In this document: in pieces, positions 10,199 to 21,386 of the stretch
Position numbering within the stretch: position 1 is the stretch's first letter
How the letters are laid out: each line of letters begins with the position of its first letter
DNA from: Macrothele yani
Lineage: Eukaryota; Arthropoda; Arachnida; Araneae; Macrothelidae
Direction: 5' to 3'
DNA: 64,000 nt
Assembly (NCBI GenBank): GCA_039090855.1
Contig: CM077002.1
Coordinates: 82,154,194-82,218,193 of the forward strand
Made by a program: the position numbers and the translations under genes
Notes under the pieces: model-generated
The model's input: only the letters and a program-made list of their open reading frames with translations
What the model was told of the DNA's origin: nothing
The model's database searches: none

Positions 10199-10874
10199 TC
10201 CATGCGAGATATTACTAGTTATTGCAATACCACAAGAATGGACTACATCCTGAATCACACTGTAGGTAAAATTAGCTTATTTCCCGTGATTGGAAAACTA
10301 CTGAAGAACAACTTGATTCACTATAGTTGCATAAGTCAGAGAATTCTTTGGATTCGTTTGAAAGTGAAACTTCAGAGAACAGTAATTGTTGTAGTGTATG
10401 CTCCTTGTGACTCTGAACCTTCTGATAGGAAGAAAGATTTCTGGAATGAGCTAAAAGCTGTTTTGAGCCAGTTTGGTGCTAAAGAGAAAGTTTTATATAA
10501 TAGCAGGGAATTTCAATGCTAGAGTAGGTGTACAAAACACAATTTCTGACAATGTTCTGGGTAAGATTAATGATCCTTATGTGAATGATAATGGTGAAAG
10601 AATAATTGAGCTGTGCATTGAGAATGGTATGTATCCAATACATTTTTTCAACCACAAGAATATCCACACATATACTTGGGAAAATCGTACTCCTCGTCAA
10701 ACAATTGTGATAGATTTTGTTGTCTACAATCAACGTCTGAAACACTTAATTGTTCACACTCGTGTGATGAGAGGTGCGGATGTTGGCTCTGATCATTACA
10801 TGGTAGTTTCACGAGTGAAACTGAATGTTGGTTGGAGGAAAAGGAATAGGAAAAACCCAGGATGGAAAGAATAA
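10199..10874 (+). pseudogene. LINE endonuclease domain (copy B)
   Basis: Apurinic-type endonuclease that would nick target DNA for target-primed reverse transcription. Visible motifs: SQRILWIRLKVKLQRT and VVYAPCDSEPSDRKKDFW, the core NFNARVG (normally GDFNARVG), NTYTW-like HTYTWENRTPRQ, VIDFVVYNQR and the catalytic GSDHYMVVSRV. A +1 frame change near 10495-10505 separates the first part from the second (10473-10874). The family expects Asp in GDFN; here it is AGNFN, so a metal-binding Asp has been replaced. Its sister at 28.1 kb carries only the last third. Confidence 0.8.
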
Positions 10875-11108
10875 AAGTTGAAAGGCTCCCTGAGAATCAT
10901 CAGCGTTATTCTGACGTACTAGGAGAACAACTGAAGGAGCTGAAGTCTAGGGAGAGGATGTAGAAAAGAAGTGGGAATGTTTTAAGAACTGTGTAGTCAC
11001 TACTGCTGAAGAGGGCTGTGACTCCACAATAGTGGATAACAATAGAGGTGATGCTTGGTGGAATAATGAGAGATTAAAGAGGCAGTAAAGAGAAAGAAGG
11101 AAGCCTAT

Positions 11109-12109
11109 TTGGGGATGTTGCATGGTAGAGTTTCTGTGGATGAATATTGCTGTAAGAAGCGTGAAGCTGCTAAACTGGTTCACCAGAGTAAGGCAAAAGA
11201 TAGGAAGGAGAAGGTGGAAAGGCACGAATTGGCTTTTTGGAAAGATAGGAAGTCTTTCTGGAAGTACATGAGACAGGAAAAATACGGAAAACAAAGTGTT
11301 AAGTTGTGTGAAGAATAGGGTTGGGGAAATGACATGGGAGCCCAATGAGTTAAGTGAAAGATGGGGTGAATACTTCTGTGAGTTATTAGATCAAGAAAGC
11401 AAAGATAATTCTGAGACAGATGCAGGCACAGTGAAGGATGAAAGCACAGGAGGGATCTCAAGAGAAGTGTGTAAAGCTCTCAAATCTCTTCAGAATGGTA
11501 AGGCTCCGGAAGTTGATGGCACAACTGCTGAGATGTTGAAATATGGTGGTGATTGATTGGTTAACTGAAATTTGCCAGTTGTGCTGGGAGTTGGGAATGG
11601 TCCCTCGGGGTTGGAGGGATGCTATCATTGCTCCTTTATATAAGGGAAAAGGTGATCAGACTGACAGCAAGAACTATCGGGGTATTAGCCTATTAAGTGT
11701 GCCAAGGAAAGTGTTTGGTAAGGTCGTTATTGAAAAAGTACGAGGTCTTACGTCAGAGAAAGTGTGGGATGTTCAGAGTGATTTTATGCCTGGTAAAAGC
11801 TGCAGTAACCAAAAGTTTGCATTTCGCATCAAGATTGAAAAGTATCTGGCTGTTGTTAAGAAAGTTTTTGCTGCCTTCATAGATTTAGAGAAAGCTTATG
11901 ACAGAGTAAATAGGACACTTTTGTGGAAGGTATTGAATGAATATGGTGTTACTGGGAATCTACTTAATAGTGTAAAAGCCATGTATGCTAACAGTAGAGC
12001 CTGTGTACGAGTGAATGGTGTTTTATCAAAATGGTTTTCTATTGGTGCAGGAGTCTGGCAAGGTTGTGAAATGTCTCCATGGCTGTTTAATATATTTATG
12101 GATGTGTGA
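11109..12109 (+). pseudogene. LINE reverse transcriptase (copy B)
   Basis: A linker rich in Lys/Glu leads into the RT. Motifs in order: SREVCKALKSLQNGKAPEVD (the usual GKAxGxD box), IIAPLYKGKGDQTDSKNYRG, FAAFIDLEKAYDRVNR (motif A), GVWQGCEMSPWLFNIFMD (motif B). Frame changes occur near 11300 and 11545. Motif C at 12167-12178 reads Tyr-Ala-Tyr-Asp instead of Tyr-Ala-Asp-Asp, so one of the two catalytic aspartates is mutated. That defect would abolish polymerisation independently of the frame breaks. Confidence 0.85.
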
Positions 12110-12301
12110 TGCAAAATAGATAATACTGGTTTGTGTCTTGGTGATATCCGTTTGTGCAGATTGCTGTATGCTTATGACACTGTCCTGTTGGCAGAGAGCA
12201 AAAGTGAGTTGCAGAGTATGTTGTCCCAGATGTACGAAGTTTGCGTGAAATTCAAACAGTATAAATAAGGGAAAAAACGAAGATATGGTTTTTCACAGAG
12301 G

Positions 12302-12362
12302 TTGGTTGGTTGGTTAATTGATGTTAATGGCGCAAGGGCCATGGTTGGCCAAAGAGCGCCAA
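12302..12362 (-). mobile_element. 61-bp tail of an I-clade LINE inserted in LINE B
   Basis: The insert begins with TTGG repeats on the plus strand and contains GGCGCAAGGGCCATGGTTGG and CCAAAGAGCGCC. This is the same 3' end as the full-ended I-clade element at 53452-56432. It is bracketed by the perfect 12-bp duplication TTTTCACAGAGG (12290-12301 and 12363-12374). Sister LINE copies read TTTTTCACAGAGGAACTGG without interruption, so this is a severely 5'-truncated retroposition event. Confidence 0.9.
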
Positions 12363-12390
12363 TTTTCACAGAGGAACTGGTAGCACTGAA

Positions 12391-12988
12391 TGTAATGTAA
12401 GTGTAAATGGCAGTGATTGACCAAGTGAGTGAGTTTGTGTATTTATGAAGCATGTTTGACAGAGAGAACAAATTGGATGGTGTAATTAGTAGGCGAGTGA
12501 ATTCTTCATTGAAAGTCATGGCTGCTGTGGGAGGTTTTCACAGGAATGATGGGTTCTCAAGAGAGTCGCACATGGCTGTGTATGAGAGTGTAATTGTTCC
12601 TACTCTGATGTATGGCAGTGAAACATGTCGTTTGTGTGCTAGAGAAATGCATTACTTATGGGGGGGTTTGTGGCAAGACACGTTCTGATTGTGTAAGGAA
12701 TGAAGATGTGAAGCAAAATGTTGTTAGCCAGGTGGAGACTAATATGCTTCGGTGGTTTGGCCATGTTGAAAGACAGATAGACTGAGTGATGAGATGCTTA
12801 CTAAGAAAATATTTTTAGCCCGAAAGGCAGAGGAAGACCAAGGAAGTCATGGGAGGATCAGATTCAGGAGTGTCTGCATGATAATGAAGTATAGAATATC
12901 TTGTGTACGGCGTGTGATGAATGTCAGTGAAGCCCGAGTTGTATGTCCAGATCGCAGTAAATGGAGAAGTCTGATACGGCAACAGTAA
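12391..12988 (+). pseudogene. LINE C-terminal domain (copy B)
   Basis: Post-RT region of the main LINE family. The block FDRENKLDGVISRRVNSSLK, GFHRNDGFSRESHMAVYESV and IVPTLMYGSET is shared nearly unchanged with the copies at 2.2, 29.8 and 31.8 kb. A 33-codon segment containing WVLQKKH is shortened here, and the frame changes near 12690 and 12790. The last part contains MKYRISCVRRVMNVSEARVV before the stop near 12985. The function of this region in RTE-like elements is not established. Confidence 0.8.
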
Positions 12989-13080
12989 GTAAAAACTACG
13001 TGGTAGTTTGTGTTTCTTTGGAGCTTACCTCTGAATCTCAGAGAACAGCTTAGTGATATGTATGTATGTATGTATGTATG

Positions 13081-13296
13081 GAAAACTACTTTATAAAAGT
13101 AGCTAGCTACAGCTATATTCTCAAAAAAGTAGCTTGCTACAATTACATTTTCTTCACTGTTAAAAATGCAATTCTGAAGACTATCTTTATATGTAGTCTT
13201 ACATATTCCATTCAGAGCTAAATACCATGATAAATTACCCAAACAATATATCTTTGTATTATGTACATTCTTACACAAAAATATATCTTGTATATA
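13081..13296. other. Unassigned sequence left of the Tc1 element
   Basis: No gene. It contains TTCAGAGCTAAATACCATGA (about 13212-13231), which has a diverged counterpart at about 14544-14563 on the other side of the Tc1 element. Confidence 0.4.
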
Positions 13297-14517
13297 CACA
13301 GTCATATCAGAATAATACCACCTACCTAATAATGGGAATAACCACTCTTGGCCCAGATGACAGTGGCAAGATGGCACGGCAAGGACAGATTGAGGCCCTG
13401 GAAGGTTGCCTGAGGCACACGTGCCCATTCAGACTGCAGCAGAGCACGAAAGTCCTGGAGATGATGTGGTTGTGGGTCAACACATCAAACCTGTCGATCC
13501 AAATAGTCCCACAAGTGCTCTATGGGATTGAGGTCAGATGATTTCACCGGCCAAGGAAGATATTGCTGTTGTGTTCCTGCAACCAGACACCCAACCCCCT
13601 AGCTACGTGGCATGGTGCATTGTCCTGTTGGTAGACAAAATCACCACCTGGGTAAACGTCCAACATGAAGGGGTGCATGTGGTCAGTGAGGATGGACAGG
13701 TAGCCACTGGCATCCAGGGACCCACCCAGTGGTACCAGCAGTCCCAGGTCATACCAGGAAAACATCCCCCAGATATGCGCACTGCCACCACCGGCCTGTA
13801 CTTGACCAACAAGTGTGTCCGGGTGTTGATTCTCACGTGTCTGGTGTCGTATCCGCCAACGGCAGTCACTTCTGTAGACATTATTAAATTTGATTTGTCG
13901 GAGAAGGCAACCTTTTTCTGCTCTTCTACTGTCCAATGATGTAATCCCATGGAAACTGCAGGCGTCGTTGCCAATGGACCTGGGTTAACATGGGCACCTT
14001 GATGCAGCGTAGACTCCAGAGACCCATGTGTAACAGGGTTTGCTCTACTGTTACCGGGAACACTACCTGGGTACTCCAGCATTCATTTGCATGGTCAATT
14101 GCTGCACTGTTGCGTGTTGATTGCCCTTTACCAGTCAACGTTCTCCTTGGGTCGATGGTCTTTGGGGCTTCACAGCTATGATGTTGGGAAGTATTCTGTG
14201 TGATAGCGGTCCATTCTAGGTACACCCTTACTACAGCACATCGCGAACAGCCCATGAAATCTTCTATCCACGAAGTTGGTTACCATGCCAAGGCGGAAAC
14301 AGCTTCCAACGTTGGTGCAGTAGCCAATGATCATTCCTTTTTAAACGTCTGTCAAATCACTACCTCTGCCCATTGTGCTCACATTACACACTATGGCTCA
14401 TCTGTCCAGGCTGGCCGCTTATATCTCCATGTGGTCAACCTTGTTACACACACACTGTGACGCACCTGGGCAGATACGTGATTCCAGGGGTGGTCATATT
14501 ATTCTGATACGGCCGTG
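13297..14517 (-). mobile_element. Tc1-like transposon (DD34E type)
   Basis: A 1221-bp element flanked by TA (13295-13296, 14518-14519). Terminal inverted repeats run CACAGTCATATCAGAATAAT on the left and CACGGCCGTATCAGAATAAT on the right, then CCACC. The transposase is on the minus strand. Confidence 0.85.
13420..14300 (-). pseudogene. Tc1-like transposase, frameshifted
   Basis: Minus-strand reading, in order: HTH region remnants (YLEWTAITQNTSQHHSC and PKTIDPRRTLTGKGQSTRN), a first-Asp region reading VAFSDKSNL where FSDESRF is usual, then GGDFVYQQDNAPCHVARG (second Asp) and SSDLNPIEHLWDYLDRQ (Glu). A frame change lies near 14000 and a one-base loss near 13556, just before LPWPVKS. Counting through the latter, 34 residues separate Asp and Glu, the canonical Tc1 spacing. 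It is thus a different lineage from the elements at 0.5 and 44.3 kb. Inactive. Confidence 0.8.
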
Positions 14518-14935
14518 TATTATGTTAATCATATTTACCTAGCATTCAAAGCTAAATGCCACGGTAAATTGTGCAATTAATATTCCATATGACATAGCAC
14601 AAATTGGTTGTTTTAACATTCAAATATGATTAATGGGTAAGTTGCAAAAACATTTAAAAACCACCAAGATGTCCAATTGATAAACGGTGGTATCAGCATT
14701 TCAAAAAACCCATCTTTAGCTATTTGTACCTTTTATAAAATGGTGAAAATCGTTTTCTAATGTATTTAAAGTAACCCCAAAACGTTTTTTGAAAAACTAG
14801 ATTTTTTCAAAAAGCGTTGAACTAGCATTTTCACGACACCTTACAGCTTCTGCATTCGCATAGCACTTAATAATGCAAAATTCCTGCAATTCAAGTCACC
14901 ATTGCATTGCTTGTATATGCAATCCTTTAAATATA
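14518..14935. other. No gene recognised between Tc1 and Tigger
   Basis: AT-rich sequence. The start repeats, with divergence, the sequence seen at 13.2 kb. Nothing else identified. Confidence 0.4.
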
Positions 14936-17146
14936 CAGTACAATTCCTAAAATCCGCAAGGTTTCGAACACCGGTCACAGTTAACAGACGGGTAAAAAAA
15001 GTTTTAGAAATCGAATTTTTTTATTTTTTAGCTGACATAAAAAAAATGTTTAAGATCTTTTTAAAGGTTTTTAAAATCTTTATGTGTTTTCTCTATTTGA
15101 AAAATATTACTAATGATATAATTTTTTTGGTCAAAAATGATGGCACATATCAAGTGGGCAATAAAGCATTGCGTGTTTAAATTTTTTTCTGGTACAAGTG
15201 CTGTGAGAATCTGTTTTTTTATGTCTTGTTTCACGTCTTAAAGTGAATGTTTTTGAATAATTGTTTGGAAATTTGAGAAAATGGCAGGGTGAAGAGACGA
15301 TTCAGCAGAAAGTGGACTTGTTGCAAAAACTTGATAATGGTAGTGCACCAAAGCATGTTGCAAAGATTTCTGGTATTGCTGTTCAGACTGTATGATATTA
15401 AGAAAAACTAAGACAAGATATTGCAATTCTATGCAATGAGTGATTGCATGAAGCTAGAAACTCCACCCTCGATGCTGTTATTTACGAGTGCTTTCGGCAA
15501 AGGCGTAACAGATGGTATGCCAATTACAGGTCCCACTCTTATGCGAAAAAGCCAAGCTATTTCACCAGCAACTGAAGATTGATGAGCCTTGTAATTTTTC
15601 AGTTTGATGGCTACCCCGCTTCAAACAAGGACATGGAATTCGTTACTTGAAAATCCTGAGGGGAGCAAGAATCGGCAGATAAGGTAGCTGCAGAAGAGTC
15701 TCTGGATGTGTTTGCCAAATTTGTCCAGGAGGAAGCTTTCTCCTGATCAAATTTATGACATGGATGAAACTGAACTTGTCTGGTGTTGTCTACCAAGACA
15801 TACTCTAGTGTGTGCTGATGAAGTAGGACCTTCCGGTGTTAAGGATGGCAGGCAAAGAAAGAGTAACAGTTGCTCTTTGTTCCAATGCCTCTGGAAATCA
15901 TAAATGTATGCCATTTGTGATTGGAAAACGTGCTTGCCCTAGGGCTTAAAGGCCTTACCTGTGATCTACCACAGTAATAAAAAATCATGGATGACCAAAA
16001 AACTCGCTACAGACTGGTTCAATAGTCACTTTGTTAAAGACGCCAGAAAGCACCGTGTGGAGGTCGGACTTACTCCAGACTGTAAAATTTTGTTGGTATG
16101 GGACAACTGCAGAGCACATCCTGAAGATTTAACTTAAAATAATGTTACAGTTATGTTCTTACCACCAAGCACTTCATTAATTCAACCCATGGAACAGGGC
16201 ATAGTTAACAGTTGGAAGAGCGACTAAAAAGGAGAATTCCTAAGGACACTGTTGAACTCTGATAAATTGTTCATTAAAGATTTCACAATGAAAGACTGAT
16301 AGCAGGTTCATGAAACAATGTGAAATGTTCTACTCTGATAAATGCATGGCATAAGTTATGGCCAGCATCAATATTTATAGACTCTGAACCTGAGGATTAC
16401 GAGCTTAGGCCAAATCAAAGGCTACACAGCTTCTAGCATATGCCAAACAAGCAAATGTGTCAATGATGAATGCGTTTAGAGAAGAAGATATAGTTGAATG
16501 GATGGAATCTTCAGACAAGAGTGAAGTCCAAACAATGACTGATGATGAAATCATAGCTAGTGTGATTAATCCTGATGCAGGCAATTCAGACACTGACAGC
16601 GAGGATTCTACCACCAAAAAAATACCCTTAGGTGATGGAATTTTGTTGGAAGAACAATACATTTATTTTTTAGAACAGCGGAAATGTGTTTCAAGCACAG
16701 GAAATAATGATGATTTATAGAGTTCACGAAAAACTTCAATGAAAGAAACCAAATTTAAAACAATTGACTATTGATGGAATGTTTGCCAGCCAGAATGTTT
16801 GATTGACATGTACAGTATTTGGTGAATAAAAATTCAATTAATTAATACAGTACTGTATTATGAATTTGTTCCCTATATTTTACTTACTTATTAAATACTG
16901 TATATATCTATATAAATTCCAAATACTATTAATTACAGTATTAAATACATATTACTAATTAATTTTACTAATTATTAAACAAATGAAAGCCTATAATTTG
17001 TACATACATACCATCCTATTTGAACTAGTATTATACAGTACATATGTACTAGTAAACACACACAGGTTCTCTAAAATCTGCAAAATTCTACAATCTGCAC
17101 AACCTGTGGAACTGCACAACTTGTGCGGATTTTCGGAATTGTACTG
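14936..17146 (+). mobile_element. Tigger/pogo-type transposon
   Basis: A 2211-bp element with inverted ends CAGTACAATTCCTAAAATCC on the left and CAGTACAATTCCGAAAATCC on the right. It is flanked by TA (14934-14935, 17147-17148). It contains a jerky/CENP-B-like transposase remnant at 15.26-16.79 kb. Confidence 0.9.
15262..16790 (+). pseudogene. Tigger (jerky/CENP-B-like) transposase, decayed
   Basis: Pieces follow each other in the expected order. The psq-type helix-turn-helix is NGSAPKHVAKISGIAVQTVY. A CENP-B-like second DNA-binding region contains VIYECFRQRRN. The DDE core then starts with YDMDETELVWCCLP (first Asp), the second Asp lies in LLVWDNCRAHPEDLT (about 16090-16135), and the third catalytic position is in STSLIQPMEQGIVNSWK. 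Twenty-nine residues separate the second and third positions, as in pogo/Tigger, but the third residue is Glu rather than Asp. An acidic C-terminal stretch (DEIIASVINPDAGNSDTDS) ends near TIDGMFASQN. Many stops and frameshifts are present. Confidence 0.85.
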
Positions 17147-17243
17147 TATTTCCTTTAAGAGACAAAATTACTCAAGTTTTGTTGATGTGGTAGTTTGCCA
17201 TCTGCAGAAATGATTGGTTTACAAATTTGTAATTGAGCGTAGC

Positions 17244-17785
17244 TCTCTATACGAGACTCGAGACAATTAGTTGTTCGGGCATAGGTACGAGATGACACAT
17301 CTGATCACCGTGATTTTTTGCAAGCAACTGAACATGATCAGGTTTTGGCGTTTTCTGATTCCCGAAATTCCACGTCACTGAGGAATAATCGTCCAAAAAC
17401 TTGCATTTTTATGGGGTTTTCCGGGTTTTGAGAAGGGGTCGTTTGTTACCTATCTCCTCCAAAGATCTTCAGCCCATCGCGGCGACACTTGCCACAGAGA
17501 AAGGGAAGGACATGGTGAGTGACATGGGGTTCGTATCATGGTGATTGGTATCATGGTGATTGGTTGTGTCATATAAAAATAATGACCATTAAAAAACTGA
17601 GCAATTTTAATAATAATTGAAAAAATCTGCTCTCTATACGAGACAATCAGTTGTTCGGGCATAGCTACGACATGACGCATCCGATCACCATGATTTTTGG
17701 CATGCGATTGGACATCGTCCACGGTCAGGTTTTGATGCCTTCAGATTCCTGAAATTCCATCTCACTGAAGAATTTCAATTAAAAC
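17244..17785. repeat. Direct repeat of about 150 bp, spaced about 390 bp
   Basis: TCTCTATACGAGAC...AGTTGTTCGGGCATAG (17241-17395) recurs at 17631-17785. Both copies continue through GATCACC(G/A)TGATTTTT, GGTTTTG and TTCCTGAAATTCCA-type sequence. The interval contains a local doubling of TATCATGGTGATTGG. No coding role seen. Confidence 0.7.
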
Positions 17786-19323
17786 TAGATGATGGCCTTT
17801 TGCTTGAACCATTTCATGAAAGTTGGCTCACTAACTTTAAATTTACAAAAGTCATTTGAATTGAAAAACAAAGAAATGGAAAGACTCCATCTGTTAGCTC
17901 AACACTTGCTTAATCTATAATAATAAAAGGAAGTTTGTGTGTGTGTGTCAGTCTTTCGCGATACAAAATGAAAAACGTGGTTCCCGATTTTAGTGTATCT
18001 TTCCACTTTGTTTACATGTAACCTGATCACAACCAGTGTGAAGGAAAGTAGTTCATGATAAACTTTAGGCATTTCTTTTTAGAATGTTTCGTACTTTTGT
18101 TCTGGAAGCCATAAATTTTACGCTATCGTTTTAGAATTTGTTATAATAGACGCCTTAACGAGCTTAGATTTTGCAATAGCTTCACTCAAAATTTGCCAAT
18201 TGTACTCGAGTTATCGGATACTGTTGGCAGCTTGTCCTAGTTACACATTAATGAAGCACAAACAATTATTGATCTGGAGCTAACCAATTTTTTTTTCTTT
18301 GTATAGCTGATGTTTTGAAGATAAAATATTCAGCATCTTATTAACAGTAAATAAAATTATGCTGTTAACATTCTCTTGTGCTAATTTACCTCTCTGAATA
18401 ATATGTCAAAGCCTATTAAAAGTTTTGGATTAAAAATTTCACCTTTCTTAAATTGTTGCTCCTCTAATTTCCTGTGGTGGTGCCACCCATTAAAGTTTTT
18501 TGGATCTAACATGCAATTTTTTTTTTTTTTCCCTTATGTACCTGAATCTCTGTAGTTGGTCCAACAAACCCTTTTAAGATGGTCCTATCTCAGAGAACTG
18601 TTAGAACAATAGCTTCAGAAATACAAGATTCATATTTAAAACTGATAAATTTGAAGGCAGAAATATCTTTGCATTAGATGTTAAAATTTGTTTAAATCTC
18701 CATAAAAATACATTGCTTCAGGATTTCAACAAAACTAATTCAACCAGCACCTTTGCATTCTACAGCATTTTACAAGTAGTATATATAACATTCAACATAT
18801 CATTGGGAGTTCAAAATATTCTCTCCACAAAGTTCAGTAACACTGCACATAGCAGCTACATTTGTTACCCAGAAAAGTACTCAAAGCTTTATTTGTTATC
18901 TAGAAAGAAGAAAAAAAGCTTTTGTAATAAAACAATTTATTCTTCATTGATTTTGTTGAACATTTAGATGCCATATGATATTTTGCTGCCACAGGCACAT
19001 ATAATTTCAGTAGAATTATTGCAGCTTGGCAAGTTTCCTTTAAAAGGAAACTACATTGTCCTGATTCCACATGAAAAGAAATGTTGTATAAAAATCTTGT
19101 ATAAATATAGCAGGTGGTAGTAGTTTTGGACTTCCAGTTGCCAAAAAACATCTTAAGTCTAACTAAAATCATTTTTTGTTCATGATTTTACAAAAGAAGT
19201 CTTAAGAAAAATATTTCATGTGAAAATGAACACTAATCTCTGAAGGAAGTGGGGAAAAAAAAAGAAACACAATGGAAACTGTAGCACTGAAATAACTGTG
19301 GAATGCTGACTATTTTGCACTCC
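17786..19323. other. Unassigned AT-rich sequence
   Basis: Contains a (GT)n run at about 17935-17949 and oligo-T at about 18516-18530. Short frames around 18.7-19.2 kb show no recognisable family. Its right part may be 3' flank or UTR of the minus-strand gene. Confidence 0.4.
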
Positions 19324-19329
19324 TTTATT
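19324..19329 (-). promoter_or_regulatory. Polyadenylation signal of the minus-strand gene
   Basis: AATAAA on the minus strand, about 80 nt beyond the stop codon of the exon at 19475-19407. Confidence 0.5.
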
Positions 19330-19406
19330 CTTCTCTATCTTAGCAGCAGAAAATCTATCTCACTAACAATGTCTTTTGTAATTGCAGGCTAAAAACAATA
19401 GTGGCT

Positions 19407-19475
19407 ATATTGATTGTTGTATGTTCCTCAAAAGACGTTCACCCCAGTACATCTCTAGATCAAATGGCTTAAAAT
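19407..19475 (-). CDS. Terminal coding exon of an unidentified host gene
   Basis: On the minus strand a pyrimidine-rich acceptor (ATTGTATTTTTCAG) precedes a short exon. After two bases that complete a split codon it is open for 22 codons, FKPFDLEMYWGERLLRNIQQ followed by SI, and ends TAG. Composition and codon use look like a real C-terminus rather than repeat. An AATAAA lies about 80 nt downstream. The exon at 62026-61970 ends one base into a codon; joining gives GAT (Asp) and an unbroken frame. The junction would read NDGR-D-FKPFD. I do not recognise the protein; a short, charged, mitochondrial- or ribosomal-type small protein is possible but unproven. Confidence 0.6.
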
Positions 19476-20130
19476 CTGAAAAATACAATCATAATATTCA
19501 AATTAGCATCATGTGACAATTACATCTTTTTTCAAAACAGCATCATATAGAAATTATTTTCAATAACCTAAATTAACATTTTAATTCATTTAAATCAATC
19601 ATGCAGAAAGCATCCATCTCTACCCAAAAAAAAAAAAAAAAAAAAAAAAAAGTTACATGTTTGTTACAGGCAAGGTCAAGAAATACAGCAGTGCAATTTT
19701 AGAAGCCATTTCAATATCATTAATCCACTTCAAACAGTGTTGTTGATAGACACTAAAGGCAGCTTTTAAAACACAATCTTCATCATACTTGATTAATATG
19801 AATACATTTACTAACCAATTAAGTAATTTCAGATGATATAAACAGAATTTTCCTTTAACATATATGTACTTATTTCTACACAATTTTTGGCACATGGAAC
19901 AAAAGTTTTGAACACAGCTTTTCACGCTGAATTCAAATGTGCAATGAGAACTTTTCTATCACCCTCAGTTTCTCTGTAAAACTTTTTATTAATATATTGA
20001 AAGATTTAACCTATTTTGTTTTGTCACAACTGGTTATGTAATTTTTCCCCAGATGGTTTTTGTTTTTTTAGTATGAACATGCAAGCAACAGACAGGCATG
20101 TTTTGCAGCATGTTGCAACATAAACATGTC
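19476..20130. other. Intron sequence with a poly-A run
   Basis: Start of the putative large intron, read from its 3' end. It includes an A run of about 25 at 19627-19651. No repeat family recognised. Confidence 0.4.
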
Positions 20131-20511
20131 ACTAGTCTGTTCTCTGAGACTCAGATTAGCTCCAATAAGAAATACAAACTACCAGATAAATGAGAGAAAT
20201 TTTTAATTGACTTTTTACTTACTGTTGTCGTATCAAACTTCTCCATTTACAGTGATCTTGACACACAACTCGGGCTTCACTGACATCCATCACATGACGT
20301 ACACAAGACCTTCTATACTTCATACTCATAATCTTTTTCTTATGCTGACACTCCTGAATCTGATCCTCTCATTACTTTCTTGACCTTCCTCTGCCTTTCC
20401 TTCCTGCCACTTGGGCTTAAAAATTTTCTTAGTAAGCATCTCATCACTCATTCTTTCAACATGGCCAAAACACCCAAAAATATTAGTCTCCAACTTGCTA
20501 ACAACTTCACA
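20131..20511 (-). mobile_element. RTE-like LINE copy C, 3' fragment
   Basis: A minus-strand copy of the last roughly 380 bp of the main LINE family, including NIFGCFGHVERMSDEMLTKK and the AGAGGAAGG stretch downstream. It ends at the conserved TCAGAGAACAG 3' block. It is cut at GTGAAGTTG, where a 6-bp-TSD hAT element begins. Short reading frame 20523-20326 covers part of it. Confidence 0.8.
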
Positions 20512-21386
20512 CAGACGAGCCAACCTTCAAAATCTGAAAATCGGGAGATTTTTACAGCTCACGAAATCACACAAGCGCTATTTCTTTCCAGACATAGGAA
20601 CAATTTTCCTGAAGTAGTATTATTGGTAAACTAAAAGTTCTGGAGAAAGAGAGAAAAAAAAAAAAAAAGGCGAAAATCAACACCCTTCCCTCTACTGAAA
20701 TTCGTTTTTACATACATTGATTCCGCAAGATAATGAAAACGTAAAATGGCTGTATGCTGCCGTTTTTTACGAATAAAATAGCAGCAAACTGTTTAGGTAG
20801 TGTGCAAAGGTGACAAACATCATTGTACTAACATCGCCTTTCATTACAAGGTGAGGCCAACTGTAACTACTCCCTCTTGTTGTTAATTGAATTCGTCACA
20901 TCTCAACTGTTTATTATTACTTAGAATGAGTGCGGATCTGTTGAGGCCAGGAATTAAAAGACTGAACTGCAAGAAGGCAGGGCAGCTTTTATCTCTTAAT
21001 CAATTACTGACCCTCCCCGGCACTATAGTACCAGAGCAGGTGAGCTCTTTGCTGAAGGCGTCGTATAACAATCGGACTTGGAGAGATTTTCTTATAAATT
21101 TTTTCTGAGCCATCTCAGACAATCGGTCAGAAGCCAGCGCTTAAGACCACTGCGTCGCCAGGGCGATTTTCTTTTTGCAGATAGGAGAGGAAAAGTACAA
21201 AAGTGATGACTAATGCCACCTTGCATTGACACAGAAAGAAAAAGATTTCAGAGGCTGTTCGAAATCATGGTGGTTGGTGGAATTTTGACCATCCTCACAG
21301 CTAATTCTCAGTGAAAATCAGGAGAGTTTGACATTTATCCGGAGGGCGAGAGGAAGGGATGAAAATCTGGAGATTTGGCACATCTG
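20512..21386. mobile_element. Non-autonomous hAT-like element (875 bp), CAGACG(T/A)GCCAAC ends
   Basis: Left end CAGACGAGCCAACC and right end ...TTGGCACATCTG form an inverted pair, matching those of the element at 45794-47418. Flanking hexamers TTCACA (20506-20511) and TTTACA (21387-21392) differ at one base. The interior contains, on the minus strand, a tRNA-like SINE head (about 21121-21160). The right third is shared with 27345-27678. No transposase. Confidence 0.7.

Larger units (their letters stand above)
10145..13080 (+). mobile_element. RTE-like LINE copy B, nearly complete
   Basis: The longest copy of the main LINE family. In order it holds an APE-type endonuclease (about 10200-10870), a Lys-rich linker (about 11040-11330), reverse transcriptase (about 11440-12260) and a C-terminal region (about 12400-12990). 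The 3' UTR ends in an (ATGT)n tail at about 13053-13080. The start is placed where similarity to the upstream repeat dimer ends; the copy probably lacks the first part of the endonuclease. It is interrupted by a 61-bp insertion at 12302-12362. Confidence 0.9.

Noticed and set aside
17884..18010. Helitron end suggested by TAATAAAAGGAAGTTTGTGTGTGTG
   Set aside because: This phrase is common near GT runs in many animal repeats; no Rep/helicase frame and no 3' hairpin with CTRR end were found.
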